A program made the position numbers and the translations under genes. Source: Blasia pusilla (Eukaryota > Marchantiophyta > Marchantiopsida > Blasiales). Taken from it: a stretch of DNA of 64,000 nt. Numbering within the stretch: the first letter of the stretch is position 1; the number at the start of each line of letters is the position of its first letter. The DNA lies in the NCBI GenBank assembly GCA_050084515.1, contig CM114273.1, positions 62,001-126,000 of the forward strand, written 5' to 3'. The notes below the pieces were generated by a model. The model was not told where the DNA came from and did not search any database. It saw only the letters and a program-made list of their open reading frames with translations. Below, piece by piece: positions 23,983 to 35,518 of this stretch.

Positions 23983-24316
23983 TGCTCCAATGGCCCAACA
24001 TGAGAAAGATGGCTTGGGAAAGCCATCTTCCTCCCTTATATAGGGTTGGGAAGAGCCAAAAGGCTCTCCCCCTAAAAATAGCTATCCTCTTGGTAACCTG
24101 TGCGCACAAGTTACCAAGGGCGGGAGATCTGGTCAACAAGTCACTCGGCTGTGAAAGACCTCAATAGGAAAGTTGTCAAAAATAACGTTCTTGGCATAAT
24201 AGACCTATCCTCAACCTCATCCGACGTTGTGGGACAATGTTACACTCAAGATAGTCCGTTGGCTCCTACGTCCTATCCACGATAGATATCGGCCTATCGG
24301 CTACTTAGATGTGACA
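23983..24316 (-). repeat. 5' LTR of the methyltransferase element
   Basis: Partner of 18468-18801. On the minus strand it starts TGTCACATC. The sequence just inside (minus strand TGGAGCACCTCTC) begins with TGG, as a primer-binding site should, but I cannot match it to a known tRNA. Confidence 0.8.
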
Positions 24317-24977
<661 letters not shown>

Positions 24978-25059
24978 TCAGGTTGGTGCACTTTTTGTAT
25001 AGGTATTCATGCTGGTGCCTCTTTTGAGTGACTTAAGACCACCACTCTCCTCAACCAAG

Positions 25060-25950
25060 TACAACTCTATGCAATAAGCCATGGCAAAAACTTCCCTCTA
25101 GATAGGTATGGTTGGAAGCTTAAGGATTGCATCTCTCACCCTCCTCCACATGTCATGATCCAACTTCTCAGACCATGTATGACCTATCTTGGCCTCCATC
25201 ACTCCTTGAGGGATATTGAACAATCCTTTTAAGTGCACATGAAGTTTCTCTCCTATGCTTCAATGAAAGTCATGGATACTATGCAACTGTTTAGTCCATA
25301 AACCCATCACATTCCCTCTATAAATGATCGAAGAACTCCATAATGGGGTTCAATCTTGGATACCTCCGTATAATCAGCGCGCATGATATTAGATGGACCA
25401 CACTTCCATATATTTGTCATATCAGTACCTGCCTAATAAGTGCATGTCCTTTGCCATCCTTTAAGTAAGTGATATATAGTGGGGATCCTAGTAGAGTACC
25501 CATGCCTCAATTTTTGCAACAGGTTTGTCAAAGAACTCATGAAAATCATCCATTGATGGGCCCTTGAGGTATGGGAATATCCCTCTTCATGCTTGAAAAA
25601 GGTTTGAACTCAAAATTCTAAGGGTTTTGGATCCACAATGAGTCCCACAAGCTGTAAAATTCTATTATGTAGTCATGTAACTTAGTGGTACCTACTACAC
25701 TTAAGAATTGGGGCAAGGTCTCCCTACCATAAAATAGTGGTCCAAATTGCATAACCATGATGTACGAACATGCAAAGATCTCAATGGCATGAGGGATAAG
25801 TTAATATTTTAATAAAGAGATGTCAAGGCAGTTCCTTTCACAGGAACCCTTGGTATCTTGTATCACTATGTGTGAATCCTCCACGAGTCCTCTCACAACC
25901 ACATCTTGCTCTTGTTGAGCCAAATCCCAACATGATCAACATGTCTTTGG
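25060..25950 (-). pseudogene. Decayed retrotransposon gag fragment
   Basis: On the minus strand at about 25190-25085 the translation LDHDMWRRVRDAILK, then VFAMAYCIE aligns by eye with the gag of the methyltransferase element (LDRELRMRVRDAVL, then VIFELSEHIE). Upstream segments read as short gag-like pieces separated by stops and frameshifts. No LTR, knuckle or pol is identifiable nearby, so the family is uncertain. Confidence 0.45.
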
Positions 25951-27638
25951 CACTCTAATCTACACCTCATATGATATGATATATGTGTATGTTGTGCAAC
26001 AATCAACAACACCATGTGGTAACACTCTACGATGGTCTTCGTAAACTCTATTCTGGTATAGATGACTAGAAATCCCTCGAAGGAATTCCAAACAAGGTTA
26101 TACATGTGGATAAGGTTAGTGATAGCCATATCCATCATTAAGTTTTCCTCCATTATTTGGGTTGTGCAAATCCATTTTGCACACTACTTTTTCAAGATTG
26201 AATTCCTTGCTACCAACTCAAAATCATTTACCAAAATAAAACTCTAGTATATCTTTGAAAATGAATTTTATACAAACTATGGCCTTGATTCTACCAAAAA
26301 GTGGCATTGTTTCACCATTGACACTTTCCTCACAAGACAATACCATACAAAACTAGCAAGCAATGAGATCCTATCCTCACACACTCTCCTATCATCCACT
26401 TCATGGATCGAGAATCCAATCTCCAATCTATATTGATTACCATAATATTGGCAACACTCATATTCCTATGGTTCCAATAGAAAAAATCCCTACAATATTT
26501 GTAAAACAATAGTCTAAAGGCATCATCGATACTCCAACAAGCCACTTGATGAGGAGCACAATCCTCGACTTCAAAAACCAATAAAATGGCCTCAAAATCT
26601 CATTCCAATTTATGGTAGGGTTGCTCTCCCAATGAATATCTTTTATGAAACTCCTCTCATTTTTTTATTATAAATTCATAAATAAGATCTGGGATACTCC
26701 ATAGATCTCTCTCATGTCAAACCAAACCCACTTTCATGATGAGAATATTGGGTTACTCACAAGGCAAGGGGGACCATGAATGCATTGTTTTATGGAAGGA
26801 GGTTGAACAAAGGGAAAATGAGTTATCTAAACTCTATCTTATCGAGCTATACCCTCTCTCTTTCTTAGAATCGATTTCCTTGTGATCCAAGAGCGTGTCA
26901 AGGGGGATCTAAAAAAATGTGAAGTTTACCATGCCCAAAATAGGGAAGTTACATAATATGGTAAGTTCCTATAAATAGACCCAAATGTGCCCTACAATTG
27001 GGATAACATGCACTCACACGTAGATTCCCCACTTATCCAATAAGACATCCTTGGCCTACACATGTCAATGCATGCTCTTGTTAGATATGACGCATCTATA
27101 CTATCTACTTTAGTACAATTATGACCTAACAAGACACAATGAGCGACTTGAAGGAATTGGAAATTTTGGGGATGTCTTGATGCTCTATTCCAAAGGGAGG
27201 AGATGGGATATAATTTCCATCCCAAGTTATTCCACTTTTGAATTATTAGCTCTTATGGGAAGAAAAAAAGTGCCAATGAGTCACTCAATTATGTGGTCAT
27301 ATCTAAATATAGAATACCTTTTATTTAAGTAAGATAGATGGGAAACCCCCATCATAGAAAACAACATAAACATGACTACAAAATACAATTCCACTTAAAA
27401 GGATAACCCCCATTACTAATAGATTAACAAGGTTATATGATAAGAAGACTACTTCTAGATAAATGGGATCCTTTGATTGAAGGTATGCAACCTCTTATCA
27501 AAGAAGAAAGCAAGGTTGGCATTAACGGGTGATGGGGAACCTATCGGAGTACGGAAAGGGGGACTCATAGAGTTGAGAATGCGAAGGCCACACTTGTATA
27601 GAGTTGAAAAGGAAAAGGGGGGGAGGATGGTTCACCCA
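25951..27638. other. AT-rich intergenic region
   Basis: No recognisable gene. Several minus-strand frames of 75-90 codons (for example 26581-26330) could be remnants of the same element as the gag fragment, but none shows a conserved motif. Confidence 0.4.
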
Positions 27639-27810
27639 TTCAAGCTTAGCTCCCAAAGAAGAGCTCATCGCAAAAACTAGAATAGTTTTATGATAGGGAC
27701 ACTTGAATTTCATCTAGATTGTAGTTCAAGCTTAGCTCCCAAAGAAGAACTCATCGCAAAAACTAGAATAGTTTTATGATAGGGACACTTGAATTTCATC
27801 TAGATTGTAG
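27639..27810. repeat. Recent 86-bp tandem duplication upstream of the ATP synthase gamma gene
   Basis: Positions 27639-27724 and 27725-27810 are head-to-tail copies. I see a single difference (GAGCTC versus GAACTC). Each begins TTCAAGCTTAGCTCCC and ends CTAGATTGTAG. The near identity implies a recent event. Confidence 0.93.
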
Positions 27811-28199
27811 TTGAAGATTATTTAATTAGTATATTTTTTTAAAGGTAGTAAAATCTTAAAGTAGAAGTGTTTCTTTCTTTCATAGAAATTCCTGAAGAAA
27901 ATTAATACCATACGTTTACAAAGAAATATTTTTCTTTAAAACTAAATACCTCCTCCTCCTCCGTTCCTCGTAAATGGAAAAAAAAAAATCAAGAGGAGCC
28001 CGAGAGGAAGGAAAGAAAAGTGCAAAAAAGAATTCCCGTCATGATGTGTCATCCGGTATAGAAACTCGGCCCGTTCTCCGCTCTTCCCGGCCAGCCAGTT
28101 ATCTGCCTGAAAGGTTGCTCGGTTACATCAGAATTTCCCTTTACCGGTGCTTCCAGTCACGGACCGGTCGTGTACCCGTCTCCCTTCGAAATCCGCAGC

Positions 28200-28290
28200 T
28201 GCTCTCTGGGCCACATACAACACATCCTTTTAGGAGAGGATGACGCCCGATATTGGGCGAGAGACGCCCGATATTGGGTGAGGCTCCGCG
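28200..28290 (+). promoter_or_regulatory. Upstream region of ATPC with a doubled GC-rich motif
   Basis: The string GACGCCCGATATTGGG occurs twice with a 21-bp period (28242 and 28263). Each copy holds an inverted GCCC/GGGC pair around an AT core. A TGGGCC (site II-like) motif sits at 28207-28212. All lie about 180-260 bp before the ATG, so they are in the promoter or 5' untranslated region. Their role is not known. The rest of 27811-28469 shows nothing else that I can support. Confidence 0.35.
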
Positions 28291-28469
28291 CAATCCAGCC
28301 CGTGATGCGGACACCCGATTGCCTTCGTTTGGTCGACCTCATCTTGAGCACTGGTCTCTTCTTCCTCTCCTCTGCTTTGATCTCCTTTGAGGAAAGAGTA
28401 GGGAGCGAGCGAGTCCATGGCGTTGCAATTGGTTTGAAATAAGCGTTCGCACAGGCGATTCGTGGCGCG

Positions 28470-29645
28470 ATGGCAGCTTCAGCGATGGCGTGCATTTCGG
28501 TGGTGGCTGCAGCATCCGGATTGCAATGCGCTGGTGGTTCTACAGCGAGGAAGGGAGGCGCATGCCCGTCTTTTGATGGCCTTTCGAGCCGATCGCTGGC
28601 TCTGCGCAGGACGGAAGTGTCTGATTTGAGCGTCGAGCTCGAGAGCAAGGTTGGAAAGAGCCGCTCGGTGACTGTTTGCAGTTTGAAGGATCTTAGGGAC
28701 CGAATTGAAACCGTGAAGAACACGCAGAAAATTACGGATGCCATGAAGCTGGTGGCTGCTGCCAAGGTGAGGAGAGCGCAAGAGGCCGTGGTGAATGGAC
28801 GTCCCTTTTCGGAGAATCTTGTTAAGGTCCTGTTCAATGTGAATAGTCAGCTACAGACAGAGGATATTGATATTCCCCTGACGCAGATCAGGCCTGTGAA
28901 GAAGATCGCTCTGGTTGTATGCACAGGTGATCGCGGCCTCTGCGGAGGATTCAACAACAACGTGATCAAGAAGGCAGAGCAGAGAATGAAGGAATTTAGG
29001 AGTCTAGGCGTGGATTACACAGTTGTGAGTATTGGAAAGAAGGGGAACGGGTATTTCAGGAGGAGGCCTGAAATCCCTGTCGACAAGTTTATCGATGCTG
29101 GAAACAGCCCCACATCCAAGGAAGCGCAGTCCATCGCTGATGAACTTTTTGCTCTCTTTGTCAGTGAGGAGGTTGACAAGGTGGAGTTGCTCTACACCAA
29201 ATTTTTGTCCCTCATCAAGTCGGACCCGGTAATCCACACTTTGCTGCCCTTGTCCCCGCAAGGAGAGGTGTGCGACATCAATGGGACATGTCTTGATGCC
29301 GCCGATGACGAGCTGTTCAGGCTCAGTACTAAGGACGGAAAGTTTACAGTGGAGAGGGAGACAGTGCGTACTGAAACCCCAGAGTTCAGCGGTGTCCTGC
29401 AGTTCGAGCAGGAGCCTGTCCAGATTTTGGACGCATTGCTGCCCCTGTATTTGAACTCTCAAATTCTAAGAGCTCTTCAAGAGTCTCTTGCCAGCGAACT
29501 TGCAGCGCGGATGAACGCCATGAACAATGCAAGTGAAAACGCCTCGGATTTGAAGAAGAATTTGTCCATCGTCTACAACAGGCGACGCCAAGCCAAGATC
29601 ACGGGAGAGATTTTGGAGATTGTTGCTGGTGCAAATGCTTCCTAA
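28470..29645 (+). CDS. ATPC: Chloroplast ATP synthase gamma subunit, precursor
   Basis: Central rotor subunit of CF1 that couples proton flow through the thylakoid membrane to ATP synthesis. The 391-codon intronless frame has a transit peptide (about 1-70, rich in Ala, Ser and Arg), then the conserved N-terminal helix LKDLRDRIETVKNTQKITDA (72-91), TGDRGLCGGFNNN (152-164) and the C-terminal helix SLASELAARMNAM (339-351), ending GEILEIVAGANAS. The plant-specific redox loop is present with both regulatory cysteines (Cys268 and Cys274 in GEVCDINGTCLD), so thioredoxin control is expected. The length and all key residues are normal. The ATG is the first in this frame with a full transit peptide after it. 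An AATAAA lies at 29686-29691, about 40 bp after the stop. Confidence 0.98.
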   Translation: MAASAMACISVVAAASGLQCAGGSTARKGGACPSFDGLSSRSLALRRTEVSDLSVELESKVGKSRSVTVCSLKDLRDRIETVKNTQKITDAMKLVAAAKVRRAQEAVVNGRPFSENLVKVLFNVNSQLQTEDIDIPLTQIRPVKKIALVVCTGDRGLCGGFNNNVIKKAEQRMKEFRSLGVDYTVVSIGKKGNGYFRRRPEIPVDKFIDAGNSPTSKEAQSIADELFALFVSEEVDKVELLYTKFLSLIKSDPVIHTLLPLSPQGEVCDINGTCLDAADDELFRLSTKDGKFTVERETVRTETPEFSGVLQFEQEPVQILDALLPLYLNSQILRALQESLASELAARMNAMNNASENASDLKKNLSIVYNRRRQAKITGEILEIVAGANAS

Positions 29646-29691
29646 GTACATTTGTCGATATCTCATTCCTCGCTTCCATTTGTACAATAAA

Positions 29692-32621
29692 CAGTGTGAA
29701 TTTGGCCGTGAGAGGAGACTGGTACCTGTTTTCGTAGAGGTGTCAATGAATGCCTCTTATTAGTATTGGAATAAAAATTCGGGATTTGGTGTCCAGTCAT
29801 TGCATGAGGACGGGACCTGAAACACCTGGAATTTTTCACTTGCTCGCACAGTATTCTTCCTGGAGGGACGTAGACGCCCGTATGCGTGCTGATTCCACTG
29901 GATGCATCGGATTGTGTGCCTTCATATTCTTTGATTGTTGTTCCAGACGAGAAAGTGGGAAACGAGTTTTAAACATGGATAACGTGGACAACGTGAATGT
30001 TTGCGTGAATATGCAGTTACCTGTCTTGTTCCACACTAGCTGCACTTGCGATGCAACCGCGTAAAGTTGTAGGCAGAGTCGAACGTTCGTTGTGTGTGAA
30101 AGTCCAGCATCGAGAAGAATTCCCCTCATTGACCCGTAACGAATTGTGAAAAATTTAAGATTGGTTCCCCAAATCATGACGTACAGTTAAAAATTTTAGC
30201 TCCTCTGAAAGACGGGTTTCTGGTGAGGAGACCGGGCATGCTCAACATGTTACGCCGCGTTGAAGAGCTACAGAAGTAGCCAGCGAAGCTCGAAAGCACA
30301 TTTAGCAGGAAGGTGTGAGCGATGACGGCTTGGGGGAATGCATCGAGTGTACTGTAGGTTCAAGTGGAGAACGTCAGATACGATGAAACGTCTCGGCTTT
30401 TGAGGGGTTCTTCATGTGATTTTAGCACTTTGCAGAATTGAAGGTAAATGTAGTCAAATTCGCAAGAGCTCCAAACAACGCACATGAACCTCCCCGCACT
30501 TGTCCAATAGGCGTTAAACGTGGAGCAGTTCTTAGATATGGCAACTAGCTCTTCAGCACATATCCATGGGGCCCATCTTAAATCTAAGTCATCCATGGAC
30601 CTGTCTAATTCAAGCATTTCGAGATCCCACGCAGGTCTGTATGATCTAAGCAATTCGCGTTTAGTCGCATGACCATTATGAAGAGTTATCCAGTCAGATC
30701 TACGGATAATCGCTCGGCACTGAGATATCGAGCTAGGGGGGTTCCCAGACCCTTCCGCCTGGTTGAGGTATACCATCAGGGTTTTGAACTCAATTCAATA
30801 CGGTATTCTATGGAATTGGACTCAAAGGAATTGTGGACCGAGCCGACACTCAGGTTTAGGTGTAGTCTCCTCGACTTTCAAGTGGAACTCATGTAACACC
30901 ACCTTTCAGTAGAATTACATACCCTGCAAATGGCACAGTTTTGAGTTTTAGAGCACGGCTTGTGTAGTATGTTTGGTTTTGAGTTTTATAGCATTATGTG
31001 TGGTATGTTTGGTTTTGAGTTTGCTTGGAGATTCGGAGAACACTAATACAGTCAAGAATAACACGGCGAGAAATAACAGTCTATTCTACTTCGTGTTAAT
31101 GAGAGTAATTGGGAAAATTCATGTCCAACCCACCATTAAAAAATAACTTGCCTTCGGCAGGCTCTGCACTCGGGAGTCCACTAATACTTGACAATACTCG
31201 AGTGCAGAGTATTGTAGGAGCCATAACAAGCCATCAACACACGATGGTTTACTTGGCCTGGAATTGACACACCTAAGATCAAAAGATTACCACGCATGGG
31301 TATACAGGTCAAAATGGAGACATACTTCCTAAAATGCACCCGGCCGGAGTATTCAAAAGTTGCTTGAGATCTACGTAGTAATTAGAAGCTGCAACCAAAA
31401 GAGGAGTGTGTTGACTGTTCAGACGAACACATTTTTCTTTCAGAGCTTTTCTAGGTAATGGTTTGAACATATTTCAAATCCTTCACTCAAGAAGGGAGCC
31501 AACTTTCAAGGTAGGATTGATTTTCAGTTCTATGAAAATCGAGACTATATTGTATGAACTGCCAAGATCATGAAAATTTACGAAGTGAATCAGAGGAGCA
31601 TGGTTCTAAACTGGGAATTCCAGGTTTGGGGGTACCTCACAAAACTCATCTGCCAGGTCGATTCCTGTCGATTCAAGTTCACGATGGTTGAATGCCCTTA
31701 AGATCAAGGAATTCAAGTCAATACAGTGAAAACGTGATTCCTAACTAGAACCAGATAGTTGACCAGAGATTGAAATCTCAAAACCGAGAGGAACTGTAAA
31801 GACTTCAGAGCAGAGGTGCACATGTACTTGTAGTCCGTCTCATTGACCATAGTTCATCAATGACAGCTTGAATGCACATGAAGTACTCTTTCACATACTG
31901 CAGAAAATTGTCAGGAAGCCCTCATGGAGTGACAAAAAAAGGCAAGACCGTGAGCAAAGGCAGACAATTGGCATGGAATGGTACACCGAGATCAAATATT
32001 ACTGCGCAATGGCATGCTCGTTGAAGTGGAGAGGAGGCATAGTTCCGAAGTGGCACCCAGCTTTGGGTACTCCCAGTAATTGCCGAAGAAGAATGTAGTA
32101 ATTAGCAACTGAGAGGACCAGGCAACTTCTACAAGCTCAACATGTGTTGAATGTTTCTGCATGGCTTATGCAAAAAAAGAACTACCGCCACAAGCAACCC
32201 TACCTTTGACAACTTGCGGGAAGGAGGCGGACTCAGGTCATGGCCTAACAGTGAGAGTAGCCTCATCCATGCCGAGATGATGATTGTAGGCACACATAGC
32301 CCACAGTAACTGGAATTATAATATGAAGAAAGATGAAAGAATTTGTTGTTGACAGGAATTGAGCAGTCAAAATTGATGGGACACACATAGGGCTAAGATG
32401 CTAACCAATTCTCCAAATAGGGCTAGATGAGGGAAATCGGTGAGGGAGAAGGTGGACACCCATGCTCCTTATCCCTTACCGCATAATCATAACACATTGC
32501 TGACTCGTGCAGACCCGTGCCTAGGGAGACAATTGAATCCGGTGTCTACAAGAATCGCTTCAGTGAATAAAATTATAGCTCTGATCAAAATGCGGTGTAG
32601 GCAGCCTGTGATTTGAGGCCT
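29692..32621. other. Intergenic region between ATPC and RPL9
   Basis: No gene that I recognise. A 138-codon minus-strand frame (30776-30360) has no family signature and no sign of introns or partners. An 11-bp inverted repeat CTCTGCACTCG/CGAGTGCAGAG lies at 31162-31172 and 31199-31209, and GAGTTTTATAGC/TATGTTTGGTTTTGAGTTT phrases repeat near 30940-31020. Confidence 0.4.
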
Positions 32622-33596
32622 TTATTCGTCCTCGACGATGCGACCCTTCTCGCTGACATAGATACCGTCCAAAAATTTCCGAATATCCTTCTTTTTAACG
32701 TGACATTTCTGCAGCACCATTACGCCGAGCGTCAGCCAATTCCAGATGCTGCTTCCCGCTCTTGCAGCTTAAGAGATTAGGACAGAGAAATTTCACCTGT
32801 TTAACAACATGGCTCTAGAGATTGAAGGAGCGTCTCTAGACTGGAAAGTGCTTGCCAAGTTCCGGTACACAAACGAAGGCCAGAAAGGTAGGACAAGTAC
32901 CTGATTAATAAGAGCAGCGGACCGTGACACGAGTTCGATGTCGTTCCCTTCCAATACAAGCTCATCCTTTACCTTCTCCGACCTAGTCACGGTGACTTTC
33001 TCCAACATTTCGACCTTCCTCACCTAAGACACCATCGACAAACAAACCCAGAGATACTTAGTCCCCGCATCATCCAACGCGAGGCAGGGCTGTATACTCC
33101 GACATTTTGCGGCTCCCGGCTGACTCAGTACGGCACACACCATACATCGTTGACCGAGAAGAGAAGTCTGAAGCACGGAAAAACACAGCTCCTGATTTAG
33201 TGGATTGACATGATGATTAATGATCCGCCATACCTTCTTTTCTCCCAAGAAGTTCCGAATTTCGATACTGTTTTTCTCGTTGGAAATGCTAGCATTGATA
33301 GGAAAATGGGCGTAGACAAATCTCATCTTGTACTGATAGCCCTTAGTAACACCGGTAATGAGATTATTAATATGGCTCATGGCCGTTCTGATGGCGGCAA
33401 TCGTCTTCCTCGACCCAAACCACGCATCAACCTTCAGCTTCGTGCCTCCCTCCAACATCTGAAAGTCAAGATTCAAGTGCTTGAAATCCCTAGTCAAAAC
33501 TCCTCGGGGCCCCGTCACCCGGATCTGCTTCGCCTTTATCTCGAATTTGACATTCGCCGGAATGTCCATAGTATTCGATGCCAGGATGACCTTCAT
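32622..33596 (-). CDS. RPL9: 60S ribosomal protein L9 (uL6)
   Basis: Cytosolic large-subunit protein uL6. Three exons, 33596-33234, 33023-32901 and 32708-32622, with GT-AG introns and codon-complete junctions, give 190 residues; plant L9 is about 190-194. Signature blocks in order are [20 protein letters not shown] (10-29), [16 protein letters not shown] (29-44), [16 protein letters not shown] (89-104), [19 protein letters not shown], the [17 protein letters not shown] block ending exon 2, and the tail [20 protein letters not shown]. No stop or frameshift occurs. The start ATG gives the family-standard MKVIL beginning. Confidence 0.96.
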
Positions 33597-33759
33597 TGTC
33601 GCTCACTCGGGAGTCCAGTACAGCTTACAAAACTCAATCACCACACCGAACGAGCTGGACGCGCGAGCTCGAGATATGGCGATGACGACGAAGAGCTGCT
33701 GCACTACAGAAAGGGTTCTATCATCGACTTGACAGACTATCTAGGTTAGGACTCTGCGC

Positions 33760-34060
33760 GCACCTGCCGACGGCCACAAACGCAAGCGCTGCATTTCCCC
33801 GTATGGATTATTACGGGGTGTCAAAGGGCTGCTTTCAGCATCGCGTTGGAAACCAGTACGTTTATGGCATGTGCCCTGAAAGGGCTTATGAGAGTCTTCG
33901 GGCATGTTCCCTAGAGGTGGTGTCAAAGGTTTCCTATATAGCTTCGTGCCCCTAGATTTGTGCCATATTTCTACATCTCCGTTGGGGGGTGTCAATGAAA
34001 ATGCTACATTCTTCGCTTGTTCCCATTTGGGGGTGTCAAAGGTCTCCCATAAATGTTGCA
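33760..34060. repeat. Cluster of four GGTGTCAA-containing phrases
   Basis: GGGTGTCAAAGG-like phrases occur at about 33816, 33918, 33988 and 34034, in a stretch that also produces a 113-codon minus-strand frame. Spacing is irregular. The rest of 33597-34235 shows no gene. It could be a diverged minisatellite or part of a decayed element. Confidence 0.35.
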
Positions 34061-34259
34061 TTAGGTTTCTTGCATTCTGCAATTTGCGACTTGTTTATAA
34101 GACTCCAACCGATTTCCATCTTGATGTGAGCCCATTTGAGTTCTAGTGTTCCATGTTGGTGAATGTTTGGTTTTAAGGGTTGCAACAATAATCCCGTGTT
34201 ACAAAGATTGATTCCCTAGTTAATACAAGCCTTTTATGTCAAGTTTTAAAAGGGAAGCC

Positions 34260-34452
34260 ACACCCTTGGATGTTGTCGTGGGCATATGCATCGCTAGGCA
34301 CATCTACACACCACACAACACGGATCTTCCCAACACACGGGTCGAACAAACCAAACAAACTCACGCATATACATCGAGACCCCACAACAATCCGATGGCT
34401 CTCTTTGTCGTCACCACGATAGATCTCTACCTATCGGCTACTACGATGTGAC
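34260..34452 (-). mobile_element. LTR-element fragment related to the methyltransferase element's 3' end
   Basis: 34272-34400 resembles 18802-18950 (GTTGTCGTG-GCATA, then CACATCTACAC, then CGGATCTTCCC, then ATATACAT), and the fragment closes with ATCGGCTACTACGATGTGACA, ending at the same GTGACA as the outer edge of the 5' LTR at 24316. It is therefore a piece of the same or a sister family, without coding sequence. Confidence 0.5.
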
Positions 34453-35437
34453 AATGTCCAATTGCATTCTTGTAGCTAAATTTCAATGTCTTGTTTGGCT
34501 TAACTCTGAACTCTTGTTGCATGTAACACTTGGAAACATTTAGTTTTTTTCTCTTAAGGTTACCCAAAACCAGCTTCCTCGAAGCTAGTCTAAGCTAACT
34601 AACTAAACATTCTATCTAAGACATCACTTGCTCACAACGAATAAACACCAACCCTTTTTTCCAAGTCCCCAAGGCGTATTACTTTTGGATCACCATTAAA
34701 TTCGAATTAGGTGAATCGTTGAGTCTACTTGTCACTTCACAAGTATAATCACCCCAAGCCCTTAGAGAGAGATATCTACCTCATCAAAGCTAGCGCAAGC
34801 CCAAGCTTTGGTCATCCAATTCTTAGTCCTATCAAAGAGCCTCTCCTCTTGACACTTATCCTAGGTGAGTGAATAGCTATTCATTGTCATACACTATCAC
34901 AACAAAAAACTATTATCATCCAACCATGCTTCAAAACTCCAAACCCATGCATAAGTTTATTGCAAGACTAGCACATTCTAGTTATAATGTCTCTTAACCC
35001 CCAAGCTTGCAATGGTTACAAGTCATGTCTTTATCATCTCCCAGTGCTTCCCTTGTATTTATTTGAAGTCTTATAATTATATTACCTCTAGAGAGTCTTC
35101 AAAATTGGCTTCCGTAATTCAAGTGCTCTCCTTCACATGGTAGTCCTTCTATTTGAAAAAGTAATTGCACTTGTTGGTCCTACGTCTTGAATGCAAGATC
35201 ATCCCCACTTTAAACTCATCTTCAACTTGGATGATTAATGTTCGAGGTCTCAACACTTGTCTCTATTCATTACCCACATAATCTTTGAAGAATTTCTCCA
35301 AAAATAACGCATAAAAGGTCAAATGGATCCACAATTCCTTTGGTAGCTCCAATATGTAAATGTCCTCAAACAAGTTTGCCTTAATCGCGTACACTCTAAC
35401 TTAATAACCACCAACCTACGAAGATAACTATTTCGGA
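34453..35437. other. AT-rich intergenic region
   Basis: No gene or element signature that I can support. Confidence 0.4.
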
Positions 35438-35512
35438 CAAGTGAGATTCTTCACACTCCACCATACTTGTTCTCCAACTCCGAGTATGGTGGAGTGTGAA
35501 GAATCTCACTTG
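35438..35512. repeat. Perfect 30-bp inverted repeat (hairpin)
   Basis: Arms 35438-35467 and 35483-35512 are exact reverse complements (left arm begins CAAGTGAGATTCTTCACAC) separated by 15 bp. The structure sits exactly where the Gypsy LTR fragment to its right begins. Confidence 0.95.
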
Positions 35513-35518
35513 ACGCCA

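Larger units (their letters stand above)
18468..24316 (-). mobile_element. LTR retroelement encoding gag, retropepsin and a DNMT3-like cytosine methyltransferase
   Basis: Two direct repeats of about 326-334 bp bound 5.85 kb. Read on the minus strand the order is LTR (24316-23983), leader, gag (about 22560-21350), retropepsin (20881-20447), DNA methyltransferase (20372-19200), 3' untranslated stretch, LTR (18801-18468). I searched the interval for reverse transcriptase (YxDD), RNase H and integrase motifs and saw none. It is thus either a non-autonomous gag-pro-DNMT element or an internally deleted one. Outer ends start TGTCAC on the minus strand. No 5-bp target duplication is evident, and I could not identify a standard primer-binding site. 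The element is more GC-rich and CpG-rich than its AT-rich surroundings. Confidence 0.75.

Noticed and set aside
30360-30776. Minus-strand 138-codon frame between ATPC and RPL9
   Set aside because: No family resemblance, no introns or regulatory signals evident. Kept as an unsupported frame.
33741-34082. Minus-strand 113-codon frame with repeated Thr-Pro-Pro phrases
   Set aside because: It is explained by the GGTGTCAA repeat cluster rather than by a gene.
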